Source of the DNA: SIG454 sp045646365 | Lineage (GTDB): Bacteria > Bacillota > Clostridia > Monoglobales > Monoglobaceae | NCBI GenBank assembly: GCA_045646365.1 | Contig: JAZRKP010000057.1 | Location: 14,801 to 78,800 of the forward strand | Reading direction: 5' to 3' | Length of the DNA stretch: 64,000 bases | Shown here: positions 9,041-18,025 of the stretch, piece after piece | Layout: each line of letters opens with the position of its first letter | Numbering within the stretch: the stretch's first letter is position 1 | Notes under the pieces: model-generated | What the model was told of the DNA's origin: nothing | The model's input: only the letters and a program-made list of their open reading frames with translations | The model's database searches: none | Translations under genes and position numbers: made by a program

Positions 9041-9403
9041 TCAATATGCCATCGTTGTCATCAAAGTCATTTCTGCCTGCGAAACATCCATTCTGCTATG
9101 CTGACATACAATCGGAACATTACTTTCAATCAAAAGTGCATATGGAACTTCACGCGGAATTTTTATGCCCTCATTATTTTGTATTTTATCCAGTCTTATA
9201 TGATTAGTTCTTTCTATTTTACACTCTGCAACAAAACCTTTAATCGGCTCTCTATCCTCAAAATAAACAGTTATATTAACTATTGCCGTTTCCTCACTCA
9301 GATTAAGAACACACACCGCCTCGTGGCTTACAAAATCTCCATTTTCAGTATTGCTCATATAACCGTCTGCAATCAACCATTGTTTTTTGCCGTAATCATT
9401 CAT
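9041..9403 (-). CDS. Sensory rhodopsin transducer-like (ASRT family) protein
   Basis: A 120-residue protein matching the Anabaena sensory rhodopsin transducer family over its full length: GKKQWLIADGYMSNTENGDF, SHEAVCVLNLSEE, NITVYFEDREPIKGF, then a basic patch ERTNHIRL and VPIVCQHSRMDVSQAEMTL. The fold is a small beta-sandwich that forms tetramers. No rhodopsin gene is present, and relatives are known in genomes without rhodopsins, beside sugar genes, where a carbohydrate-binding role has been proposed. Here it lies between the GH28-like and GH38 genes of operon A, 16 bases after the former, so it probably serves glycan metabolism as a binding protein or lectin-like regulator rather than light signalling. 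The role is inferred; the family call is firm. Confidence 0.85.
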   Translation of the reverse strand: MNDYGKKQWLIADGYMSNTENGDFVSHEAVCVLNLSEETAIVNITVYFEDREPIKGFVAECKIERTNHIRLDKIQNNEGIKIPREVPYALLIESNVPIVCQHSRMDVSQAEMTLMTTMAY

Positions 9404-9419
9404 CTTTTGATATTCCTTT

Positions 9420-10733
9420 CTATATCGGATAATCTTTAGGCACTTCTGTCTTCAGAATCAAATCATTACCCGAAGAACATAAATTAGCCGTATTAACATT
9501 TATTAAACCATTTTCTCTTCTGACAGATATACAGGGACATTCAGCATTGCGGTTTATCACGTTACTTATTACCGAATCACTAATATATCCACCGACAACT
9601 ATTGCCTCTTTACTGTTTGAAATTACATTTGAAATTGAAATATTTTTCATTCCGTCAACTCTATTTTCGCCATATCCAATGTCAGCCGTCCCAAGCATTA
9701 TGCAGCCAAAATTTTCCAAATCATTAGACGAAGTATCTACCACTCCATCAATTACTACATTCCATATTTTTGCATTTGCAGGAAGCAACCTCACCATATA
9801 ACAAAGGTTAGAGTACCCTTTTATATTTCTCATTAAAATATCATGTATATTCTTGTCTCTTTTAGACCAATCCGAATGCATAACATGTGTATTCCTTAGT
9901 TCTCCTCCTGGAATTAATTCATCGCCCGCAATAGCAGTTAGAGCAATTAAATCATCACCTGTATGACCGGATATATCGGATATTATAATATCATGACAGC
10001 CATTTCGAATATCAATACCGTCTTGATTTTCCATATTCTGGCACATCCCGTCTATAATCTTTGACATACAGGCATCAAAATCAATCTTTTCAACTCTTCC
10101 GTATGCACACTCTTCTAAAGATATTCCCCAGCCATGAGACTCGACTATTCTAACATTCTCAATCGAAAAATTATTAACATTGGCAAATAAAATGCCAATC
10201 CCTCTCCAGTCACCATACTGCGACTCATTCTCTTTCCCAAAATCAGTTCCGTATGAATGACTATGTCTGTCCCAGAATTTAATAACTCCACTCTTTTTAT
10301 CTTCTTCTGAAATCCAATCAGCCATAAGGCATAAATCCTCTGTTTCATAAGGGCATGGACAGGAAAGTATCTTCCCTCCGTCTCCCGTTGCTCTCGGATG
10401 ATCTGCACCCTCTAATATACATAAACCTACACCTTTGATATGCACATTATTTATTTTTTCAGGATAAGCTATTCCCAACCCACAATTTGCAGTTCTGAAA
10501 AAGTTATCTCTGCATTTATCGGAAAGCTTAATTTTACAGTTTTGTAATACTATTGTTGTATTTTCAGGAATTAAAATCGCTCTGTCAAGAAGCCAGAAAT
10601 CCCGTTCAGGCTCATTAACATTATCACGGGGAGCTATAATAACGATACCGTCCTTTTGCTTATTTTTTATGGCATTTTCAATTATTTCATTATCCGTAAA
10701 GCCGTTATAATCATTAACATTAACCATTTTCAT
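9420..10733 (-). CDS. GH28-like right-handed beta-helix enzyme (divergent)
   Basis: A 437-residue cytoplasmic protein. After an N-terminal segment that opens as in pectate-lyase-fold proteins (DYNGFTDNEIIENAIKN), successive beta-helix turns run to the end. The core NQDGIDIRNGCHDIIISDI followed by GHTGDDLIALT (about 235-275) matches the GH28 catalytic region NTDGID...GDDxIA, with the three Asp residues kept. The canonical downstream GHG and RIK motifs of polygalacturonases are not visible, so specificity is probably not simple polygalacturonan. It starts 4 bases after the stop of the paralogous gene upstream (RBS GAGG), so the two are translationally close partners. Exo-acting removal of a uronic or other sugar is plausible. 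Confidence 0.78.
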   Translation of the reverse strand: MKMVNVNDYNGFTDNEIIENAIKNKQKDGIVIIAPRDNVNEPERDFWLLDRAILIPENTTIVLQNCKIKLSDKCRDNFFRTANCGLGIAYPEKINNVHIKGVGLCILEGADHPRATGDGGKILSCPCPYETEDLCLMADWISEEDKKSGVIKFWDRHSHSYGTDFGKENESQYGDWRGIGILFANVNNFSIENVRIVESHGWGISLEECAYGRVEKIDFDACMSKIIDGMCQNMENQDGIDIRNGCHDIIISDISGHTGDDLIALTAIAGDELIPGGELRNTHVMHSDWSKRDKNIHDILMRNIKGYSNLCYMVRLLPANAKIWNVVIDGVVDTSSNDLENFGCIMLGTADIGYGENRVDGMKNISISNVISNSKEAIVVGGYISDSVISNVINRNAECPCISVRRENGLINVNTANLCSSGNDLILKTEVPKDYPI

Positions 10734-10737
10734 TTCC

Positions 10738-11961
10738 TCAATTTCGATTTATCTTATAAACATTTCCCTGTAAATGAAATACTTCTTCCCATTCATCCTC
10801 TATGCAGGAAACCGATACATTATCAATCACCGCATTATCTGCACCGGAAATATTTACAAGATATTTTTCTTCTGCTTTTTTCTTTTCATTAACTTCCAAT
10901 TTAATATCCCTAAGCGTGAAATCAGATATACAACCGTTATTCTTTTTTATAACACATATTCCACCACGTGCATTTATGTTCATATTTTTCATTACAATGT
11001 TCCTGACAGCACCGTCTTCCACCACACAGTCAATCATACGGCAAACATTATAACCTGATATATCACTAAATCCTATATCTTCAATGATTGCTTTCCCGTG
11101 TCCCATATATGATGTGGCATAAGTTATAAGATTTCCTGCTCGCGAAACAACCATATTAGATACTCGTACATGGCGTATTTCTCCTACCCCAACGCCAATT
11201 CTGAATACACTTGAATTAGATGCAAGAACACAATTGGTAATAGTAATATTTTCACATGCTTTTGGATTTTTCAATTTTGCTCCATCGCACCTTATTGCAA
11301 TCGCATCGTCCCCCGTATTGATTATACAGTCAGAAACCGTTACAAAACAGCAACAATCAATATCAATCCCGTCAGTATTTACATATTCAAACGGATTTGT
11401 TATTTTTATACCACGTACCTGCACATATTCACAGCCGTGAAAGAATACACCCCAACATGGAATATTTCTGATTGTTACATCAGTTACCTTAACATTACTG
11501 CATTCAATAAAGCATATAAGTTGTCCGGGACGAAGTTTTTCCTCATCTTTCGATGTAACATATCCTCCATCCCAGGCATAACCGGGATAAAATACTTTTT
11601 CTTCTCCAAAAAAGAACTCACCATTTCCGTCAATAGTGCCGTTTCCTGTAATGGCTACATTATCACATTCAAGCGCAATAATCAGATGCTTTGCTTTCCA
11701 TTTTTCTTGTATACAGCCCCAATTCTGAATATACGCATCCTCTTTATTATAGTCATCCATGTCTGTACTCGCCTTTAAAACTGCACCAATTTCCAAATGC
11801 AATTCCACATTGTTTTTAAGCCAGATAGTTCCGCAGGTGAATACACCGCTTGGTATAACAACAACTCCGCCACCATCATCCGCACACTTATCTATCGCTG
11901 TCTGAATACTTACTGTGCAGACAGTATCTTTTTTTGCACCAAAATCTATAATGTTATACAT
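10738..11961 (-). CDS. GH28 family glycosidase (polygalacturonase-like)
   Basis: A 407-residue protein with the classical GH28 start (NIIDFGAKKDTVCTVSIQTAID, DDGGGVVVIPSGVFTCGTIWLK) and the catalytic block NTDGIDID (about 218-225) followed by NTGDDAIAI (about 237-245), giving the three catalytic Asp residues. The later GHG/RIK signatures are replaced by SSVFRIGVGVGEIRHV, so the sugar at the cleavage subsite may differ from galacturonate. No signal peptide: it should act on imported oligosaccharides. It lies directly upstream of a second, more diverged GH28-like gene and 28 bases after the GH2 gene; the RBS is AAAGGA. Confidence 0.88.
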   Translation of the reverse strand: MYNIIDFGAKKDTVCTVSIQTAIDKCADDGGGVVVIPSGVFTCGTIWLKNNVELHLEIGAVLKASTDMDDYNKEDAYIQNWGCIQEKWKAKHLIIALECDNVAITGNGTIDGNGEFFFGEEKVFYPGYAWDGGYVTSKDEEKLRPGQLICFIECSNVKVTDVTIRNIPCWGVFFHGCEYVQVRGIKITNPFEYVNTDGIDIDCCCFVTVSDCIINTGDDAIAIRCDGAKLKNPKACENITITNCVLASNSSVFRIGVGVGEIRHVRVSNMVVSRAGNLITYATSYMGHGKAIIEDIGFSDISGYNVCRMIDCVVEDGAVRNIVMKNMNINARGGICVIKKNNGCISDFTLRDIKLEVNEKKKAEEKYLVNISGADNAVIDNVSVSCIEDEWEEVFHLQGNVYKINRN

Positions 11962-11989
11962 TTCAGTTCATTCCTTTTCTTGGGGTTTT

Positions 11990-13753
11990 TTATTCTACAT
12001 TTTCCATTTCAATTGCTGCAGTTTGTTGATTTATTTTTCTTATTACACTTATGTCAAACTTACTTTCACGTTCATAAGTATAAAGCCCGTTCTTTTCCTG
12101 TTCAACATTATATAACTGTGTATAGCAGAATCCGCAGATATTTTTATTAAACAGTAGACATTCCGTAAGCCCTTTGTATCTGCTGATAAATTCTTCTACG
12201 CTTTCAGGCTCATCGCCATATCCCCAGCTTATTTTCTGTTCAGCGTCCTCTATTCTCTCGGCATCCCATTTTATACCGCCGTATTCACTTACCATGACAG
12301 GCATACCTTTTTTATATTTATAAAATCTTTGGAAAAACGGCTGTCTGTCTTCATCTGTGTTTGTATAATCAAAATCGCCGTTTTCAGCCAATGCCTTAAA
12401 ATATCCCGAAAACTTTTCAACATCCTGAGTGTAATCATGAATATCATATATATCCGTAATAACATGATAATGACCGCTTGTGTCAATACACGGTCTTGTA
12501 GAATCAAGTTTTTTGGTATAATTGTAGATTGTTTTAAGCAATTTACCACCGGTTTCCTTTTCATTATAAAGCCATGTTTCATTAAAAGGACACCAACATA
12601 CAATCGACGGATGATTAAAGTCTCTTTCAACAGCTTCTGTCCAGCCTGATAAAATGTCCGATAAAACGTTGGCATTATTAAAAATTTTTAAGCCCCAGTT
12701 AGGGTATTCTCCCCACACAATATAGCCCATTTTATCTGCGTGATATAAAAATCTCGGTTCAAACACTTTTTCATGGAGTCTCGCTCCGTTAAAACCTGCG
12801 TCAAGAGAAAGCTTAATATCCTTTATCAAAGCTTCTTCGCTCGGTGCAGTATAAATTCCGTCAGGATAGTATCCCTGGTCAAGCACAAGACGCTGAAAAA
12901 CAGGTTTATCATTTATTAAAACCTTGTTTTTTTCAATGCGCACATTTCTAAGGCCAAAATAACTTTTAACATAATCTTCTTCAAAGATAAATTCAATATC
13001 GTATAATCTTCCCTTCCCGACTTCCCATAAATGCTTCTCGTTAAGTTGTATGGTTGTTGCAAAGACGCCGTTTGCATCTATGACCGCTTCTCCTGTCGCC
13101 TTATTTTCATAGCTTGTTTTAATATTTAGCTTACCTTGCCCCTGAACCTCGCCCACAATGGCAACAGTTCCGTTCTTTGCATCAGGATAAAACTTTGCAA
13201 ACTTAATAAACTTGAGCGGAACAAATTCAAGCCATACGCTTTGCCATATACCCGTAGTTCTGGTATAACTGCAACCGTATGAATATTCTTTATCGGACTG
13301 TTTCCCCGCGCACTGTTTTCCGCTTCTTAAATTATCCTCTGCATATAAAAATATTGTATTTTCGCCCTTTGTTAATTTCTCCGTTATATCAAATTCAAAA
13401 GATGTGTAGCCGCCCTCGTGTTCACCGACAAACTCACCGTTTATGTATAATAAAGCTCGATAATCCACTGCACCGAAATGCAGAATAACTCTTCCACTTA
13501 TTTCTTCTTCCGAAATTTCAATCTCTTTCATATAACATACTGCAGGAATAAAATCCTTATAATTTATTCCCGAAAGCTCACTTTCAGGGCAAAACGGTAC
13601 ATTTATTTTATTTTGCAATTTACTTTGTTTGTATACTTCTCTGTCTATTGCACTTTGTCCGAAATCAAATTCAAAGCCCCATTCTCCGTTTAGGCATTTC
13701 CATTGTTTTCTCTCCCATTGCGGATTAGGATGTTCAGTTCTGTATATTTTCAT
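11990..13753 (-). CDS. GH2 family beta-glycosidase
   Basis: A 587-residue GH2 enzyme: an N-terminal sugar-binding jelly roll (LNGEWGFEFDFG, VILHFGAVDYRALLYINGEF, GYTSFEFDITEKL), an Ig-like middle domain, and a TIM barrel with WCPFNETW (acid/base Glu, about residue 390) and VMVSEYGGIKW (nucleophile Glu, about 488). Length and domains fit the short GH2 group that includes beta-glucuronidases, beta-galactosidases and beta-mannosidases; the sequence does not decide between them. The frame opens 33 bases earlier, but the AAGGGG site and the upstream stop (TGA 13757-13755) favour ATG at 13753, one base after that stop. No signal peptide. It belongs to operon A between the heparinase-like and GH28 genes. 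Confidence 0.88.
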   Translation of the reverse strand: MKIYRTEHPNPQWERKQWKCLNGEWGFEFDFGQSAIDREVYKQSKLQNKINVPFCPESELSGINYKDFIPAVCYMKEIEISEEEISGRVILHFGAVDYRALLYINGEFVGEHEGGYTSFEFDITEKLTKGENTIFLYAEDNLRSGKQCAGKQSDKEYSYGCSYTRTTGIWQSVWLEFVPLKFIKFAKFYPDAKNGTVAIVGEVQGQGKLNIKTSYENKATGEAVIDANGVFATTIQLNEKHLWEVGKGRLYDIEFIFEEDYVKSYFGLRNVRIEKNKVLINDKPVFQRLVLDQGYYPDGIYTAPSEEALIKDIKLSLDAGFNGARLHEKVFEPRFLYHADKMGYIVWGEYPNWGLKIFNNANVLSDILSGWTEAVERDFNHPSIVCWCPFNETWLYNEKETGGKLLKTIYNYTKKLDSTRPCIDTSGHYHVITDIYDIHDYTQDVEKFSGYFKALAENGDFDYTNTDEDRQPFFQRFYKYKKGMPVMVSEYGGIKWDAERIEDAEQKISWGYGDEPESVEEFISRYKGLTECLLFNKNICGFCYTQLYNVEQEKNGLYTYERESKFDISVIRKINQQTAAIEMENVE

Positions 13754-13754
13754 T

Positions 13755-15416
13755 TCAAATCCCCTTAAATTTAATATCCATTTCAAATTTATCTGTTATT
13801 TCACTTGAAGTAAAATCAAGAATAAATATTTCCCGTTCGCTTTTTCCGTCGTATTTCTTTCTTATTTCACGGGAACAATTCAGTTTCCATCCAGACGGAA
13901 AACAAAGCTTTGCGTCTGCCAAAATGATACAATTTTTAACATCAATAATCGGCTCAATCTCTGTTATAAACCGTTCCTTAACCTTTAAAGACGAATCATA
14001 AAAATCAGTTAAAACAATTTTATCCTCAAACATTTCAAACTGTCTGTTAAATGTATCAATTTCAACACTGTACGCCTTACTCATATCCACGGTTACAGTA
14101 TTCTCTTTTACAGACATAGTTCCATAATACTCCCTGCCGTAAACCTGAAAAACATCGTTAATCAAAGGCACACTATGACCCAACGCCGAGGTTTCCAGAC
14201 AGTTATATCTGTTTTCTCCGCAATAATCCGCAGTATATTCACCACGGCCTAAATCGGTCAGTATTTTATGTCCGTTATGAACAATCATGAATGAGCCTAT
14301 ATCATTATGATTATGCTCTTCGTCATTATGACCGCCTTTTACCGCTATACTGTACTGCGCCTTTTTCTCGATATACCACTGCAATTCCTCATAATATATT
14401 TTGCCGAGCCTGTTTGGTTCGCAGTCGTAATTCTCATCATAATATACCAATCCTCTTATGGCTGACGAAAACTTTTCAATCGAGAAATCTCCCTTGGATT
14501 TTGGTGGCAAATCTATATTATATTCACTTTTCAAAAACGCAATCAACCATTTAGGATATCTTGCACTTTCTATCGAATCCGAAAAAAGAACAACATTCTC
14601 CTCATCAAGATACAGATTAGTAAGGAATCCTGCTATTCTTTTAACCTTATCATTTTTAAATCCGTCAACGCTTCCCCCTGTATATCTGCGGAGCATATCC
14701 TGATATAGTGTAAAAAACGAAAAACCGTATGACCAATAATTCGCACCCTCACTGGTTGAACCCTCATCATAAATTCCGCTCAGATAATTGTCCATACAAG
14801 CATTGATTCTTTCAATTATTGTCGCAAAACGGCTTTCGTCTTCATACATAAACACCGTTCCTACACTTCCTGCACAGACTGACGCCCAGTTACTTTTAAG
14901 TTCTTCCCACCAGAATGTGTGTTTCTCAAACGAATCGAGAATTCGCCACTTGAGTTCCTTGGTTATACGATTAACAATAACAGGGTTTAATCTGTCAGCA
15001 AGCATGTATTTAATCTCAGCAAGATACAGACCCGTTTCTGCTGAAAACAGGTCTATATCATCCCTTCTGTTCCAGTTATCTTTAGGGCGGTGTGCCGGTA
15101 ACTGCCAGGAATACTCATTGCAAATCTGGTAAATGAGCTCTTCCAATTCCGAAATATATTTTGTCTCATCAGGATAAACCGCCGATAAAACCGCACACAG
15201 GCTTAATTGAGTTCTTCTCAAGAAGTATTTCTCTTCAAAATGCACTCTGTTTCCCGTTCTTAAAAATTCACTTTCCAGTTCAAAAGTGGTATAAGTCGGA
15301 TTTTCAGCAGGACAAATTTCGGCATATAAATCATCAAGATATTTCCTTAATTCTTTATACTCCTCAGCCATTTCAATTCTTTTAAACAGTTTCTTGTCCC
15401 TTAGCTCTTTAAACAT
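13755..15416 (-). CDS. Heparinase II/III-like polysaccharide lyase
   Basis: A 553-residue protein with the two-part layout of the heparinase II/III group: an alpha-toroid (about 1-320; SNWASVCAGSVGTVFMY, DEGSTSEGANYWSYGFSF) and a C-terminal beta-sandwich containing GGHNDEEHNHNDIGSFMIV (about 360-378), whose His residues mark the family's catalytic and metal region. It cleaves uronic-acid-containing chains by beta-elimination in known members. No signal peptide, so it should work on imported oligosaccharides and feed the GH88 hydrolase of the same operon. A TTG five codons upstream is possible, but the ATG at 15416 after GAGGGTGG fits better. Some family members are hydrolases or act on other uronic glycans, so the substrate is open. 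Confidence 0.82.
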   Translation of the reverse strand: MFKELRDKKLFKRIEMAEEYKELRKYLDDLYAEICPAENPTYTTFELESEFLRTGNRVHFEEKYFLRRTQLSLCAVLSAVYPDETKYISELEELIYQICNEYSWQLPAHRPKDNWNRRDDIDLFSAETGLYLAEIKYMLADRLNPVIVNRITKELKWRILDSFEKHTFWWEELKSNWASVCAGSVGTVFMYEDESRFATIIERINACMDNYLSGIYDEGSTSEGANYWSYGFSFFTLYQDMLRRYTGGSVDGFKNDKVKRIAGFLTNLYLDEENVVLFSDSIESARYPKWLIAFLKSEYNIDLPPKSKGDFSIEKFSSAIRGLVYYDENYDCEPNRLGKIYYEELQWYIEKKAQYSIAVKGGHNDEEHNHNDIGSFMIVHNGHKILTDLGRGEYTADYCGENRYNCLETSALGHSVPLINDVFQVYGREYYGTMSVKENTVTVDMSKAYSVEIDTFNRQFEMFEDKIVLTDFYDSSLKVKERFITEIEPIIDVKNCIILADAKLCFPSGWKLNCSREIRKKYDGKSEREIFILDFTSSEITDKFEMDIKFKGI

Positions 15417-15434
15417 TTTTTCCACCCTCAATAA

Positions 15435-18017
15435 TTACTTATACACCACTATTGATATATTTCTGTTATATGTGGTATTTACAATAATCTTACTTCCATG
15501 TGATATATCGTCAACACTGCCCTTATACAGTTTTTCTTTAGCATTATTATCATAAACCATTATCGTATTCGCACCCGATTTAAGGTTTGCCATCTGGTCA
15601 ACAGTGCCGTCATTCTCCCAGTCAACCTCTATGGCAGTTCCCTTTTTATTCTTAACAAAACCTATAAAATAACGGGATTCCGCTTCACCATAGTCTTTAG
15701 GTTCATTAGTATTGCTGTAAAATTCCAGCTCTATGTTTCCTTCTGTATTATTATACACCTTTGCATGATTAACAATTTTGTTTCCGTCAACCGCAATGAT
15801 ATATATATCTCCGCTTTTGGCACTAAGAATTTCATCACTCATTGAATAATCAAAATTAAGCTCAAATTCCGCCGGTGAACCGCCATGCATTCCGCTTAAA
15901 ACTGTAATATTATCCCCTTCTTCGTTTACCGAGGTTATTAAATCGCCCACAACAAAGAATGCTGCCGCATTGGCGATACTGAAAGAGGTTGATGCTTTAC
16001 GGACTATATATTGTTCATAAAATATATCATCCGTAGTGACTTTATAGGTGATTGCTCCTGAAAAATTCTGTCTTTCTGCAGGTTTGCTCACAGAAAACTG
16101 TGTTTCATTCGCCACATTAACAAATTCATCTGCAGGAACATTGAAAACCTTTGTACTGTCATCAAACAAGGCATTAATACCGATAATTCCCTGTTCAACT
16201 CTTGCATATCCATACCATGGCTTACCTTCAATATTTGGTATTTCTTTGCTCTTTATGAGAACACTACTTGTTCCGCCCTCATCACTTGCCCGATAAACCG
16301 CTGTAACCAGACCATCTTTATTGATTGCTAACACCATAGCCTGCGGTTTGAATTTCCCATCGTCCTTTTTAGTAAATTGTTTGAGAATCTCTTCTGCGCC
16401 AGTATATTTCTTTCCGTCAATTTTCAAATCGCGTCCCGTCTTGAATTTTTCTAATTTACCATTTTCATTCAACGCTCTTATTGACAAACCATCATCAAAT
16501 CCATTATCAAACGGATACATTGTATAAACATATGCAACAAACTGGTTATTCCCCAAAAAGCGCTTATCTGCATAAGCTATATAACCTTTGTGATCAAGGT
16601 AGAATGTAACAGCCTTTATCCCCTTGTCAATACTTTCATTTTTATCATAAAATTCATAAGTATTACCGTCAACTACTACGCCTTCTGTTCTGATAGACTG
16701 AACATCTCCAGACACAGTCTCATATGAAACAATTCCTTTAAAACATTTATTATCCAAAGAACGATAAATACTTATTACACTGTTTTCGACAACATTGCTA
16801 AGTTTCATTTCTTCGCCATTTGTATTCATCAGCATAAAACTGTCATAGTCCTCTGCACGCATATTCACATTTGACTTGCTGATAAAATCATATACTGTTT
16901 CTTTAGTTTTGTTTATGCTGTCTACCATAATATTTTCATAAGCATTGACAATAGCATAATTATACTCAGTATTATTATGACGAATCAAGGTTATATCATA
17001 TTTAGCCAGACCGAAAATTCCGCTTATATCTCGTTCGACCAGTCTGCCGTTATATATAACTGCAATATTTTGCGCAAGCTTCAAGGTCTTTTCTCTCTTA
17101 TTTACATAATATTCAATACTCCAGTTATTCTTATCAAAATAGCAATCTTCGTTAAATTCAAAAGAGATAACATCATTATTGTTACTTGGCTCTATCCAGA
17201 TTATTTTGTTTTCGTCTTTCTTTTCCTGATAAATAAAATTAACTTTATAACCTAAATATTCAGAAATATTATAAATATCCGTTTTATAAACTTTTTCGTC
17301 AATGATAACATCGTCAATACTTGCATATTGTCCTGTCAAGTTTCCGCCGTCCGCGGCACTCAAAAAGCCATTACGCACATATACCATATCCCGTGTTTCG
17401 TATAGTAATGTATTACCCTTGCTATATGTATCGCTATATCCATTATACCCTTCAACCTGCATAGTCTCACTCATAAGCGTGTTATACATCATTATGAAAA
17501 GGTCACATAACAACAAATCATCTGACGATGATACTCCATCGGCAATACCTGCACTATGTGCCATTTTTATAACATTTCCATCTATCATATACTTCTGATA
17601 CCCAAGAGCATATAAAAGGACTGAATAAGCGTGCTCCTTTTTCATAACTTCGTCCGGTGCGAACCTTTTCTCCCCTGCTCCGGACAACAAACGCATACTT
17701 GTCAGATATGTAATTTCATTATAAGCATAATGAGTTTTCGGAACATCATTATAATATAAAACATTCCCGCCCGACACATTATAATTCATCATTTTAGCAA
17801 AATACACGGCAAATTCTGCACGGGTAACCTTTTCTGTTACATCAAAGCTGATATAATCATAATCTTCTTCAACAATATCAAGTTTTTTCAGTATATCAAT
17901 GTGTCCGAAAGCCAAATCCTTATTTGCCTTCGTTACATCTGCAGAAACACCAATACAACCGCTTATAATTGTTAAAAGCAATATAAACGAAAATATTCGA
18001 ATTTTATTCATCTTCAT
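15435..18017 (-). CDS. Large surface protein with N-terminal SLH-like region (SLH-N partner, copy A)
   Basis: An 860-residue exported protein. A signal peptide (about 1-27) is followed by SLH-like units: VTRAEFAVYFAKMMNY, DVPKTHYAYNEITYLTSMRLL and SGAGEKRFAPDEVMKKEHA (about 60-125), then a degenerate third unit. The rest (about 220-860) is a long series of small beta-rich units with phrases such as VVVDGNTYEFYDKN and IKAVTFYLDHKGYIAYADK, similar in layout to the 52352-54895 protein. No catalytic motif is seen. It follows the SLH-C protein by 8 bases, so the two are coexpressed and probably form a wall-attached pair. AGGGGG lies only 3 bases from this ATG; ATG two codons later (18011) has better spacing. 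The function of the long region is unknown. Confidence 0.75.
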   Translation of the reverse strand: MKMNKIRIFSFILLLTIISGCIGVSADVTKANKDLAFGHIDILKKLDIVEEDYDYISFDVTEKVTRAEFAVYFAKMMNYNVSGGNVLYYNDVPKTHYAYNEITYLTSMRLLSGAGEKRFAPDEVMKKEHAYSVLLYALGYQKYMIDGNVIKMAHSAGIADGVSSSDDLLLCDLFIMMYNTLMSETMQVEGYNGYSDTYSKGNTLLYETRDMVYVRNGFLSAADGGNLTGQYASIDDVIIDEKVYKTDIYNISEYLGYKVNFIYQEKKDENKIIWIEPSNNNDVISFEFNEDCYFDKNNWSIEYYVNKREKTLKLAQNIAVIYNGRLVERDISGIFGLAKYDITLIRHNNTEYNYAIVNAYENIMVDSINKTKETVYDFISKSNVNMRAEDYDSFMLMNTNGEEMKLSNVVENSVISIYRSLDNKCFKGIVSYETVSGDVQSIRTEGVVVDGNTYEFYDKNESIDKGIKAVTFYLDHKGYIAYADKRFLGNNQFVAYVYTMYPFDNGFDDGLSIRALNENGKLEKFKTGRDLKIDGKKYTGAEEILKQFTKKDDGKFKPQAMVLAINKDGLVTAVYRASDEGGTSSVLIKSKEIPNIEGKPWYGYARVEQGIIGINALFDDSTKVFNVPADEFVNVANETQFSVSKPAERQNFSGAITYKVTTDDIFYEQYIVRKASTSFSIANAAAFFVVGDLITSVNEEGDNITVLSGMHGGSPAEFELNFDYSMSDEILSAKSGDIYIIAVDGNKIVNHAKVYNNTEGNIELEFYSNTNEPKDYGEAESRYFIGFVKNKKGTAIEVDWENDGTVDQMANLKSGANTIMVYDNNAKEKLYKGSVDDISHGSKIIVNTTYNRNISIVVYK

Positions 18018-18025
18018 ATACCCCC

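Noticed and set aside
9041..9403. Light-sensing function for the transducer-like gene
   Set aside because: No rhodopsin or retinal gene is present and the neighbours are all glycan enzymes.
10774..11058. Overlapping + strand open frames opposite the GH28, GH2 and heparinase-like genes
   Set aside because: They lie wholly inside strongly supported - strand enzymes with intact motifs, have no ribosome binding sites and read as low-complexity Ile/Phe-rich or Ser-rich translations.
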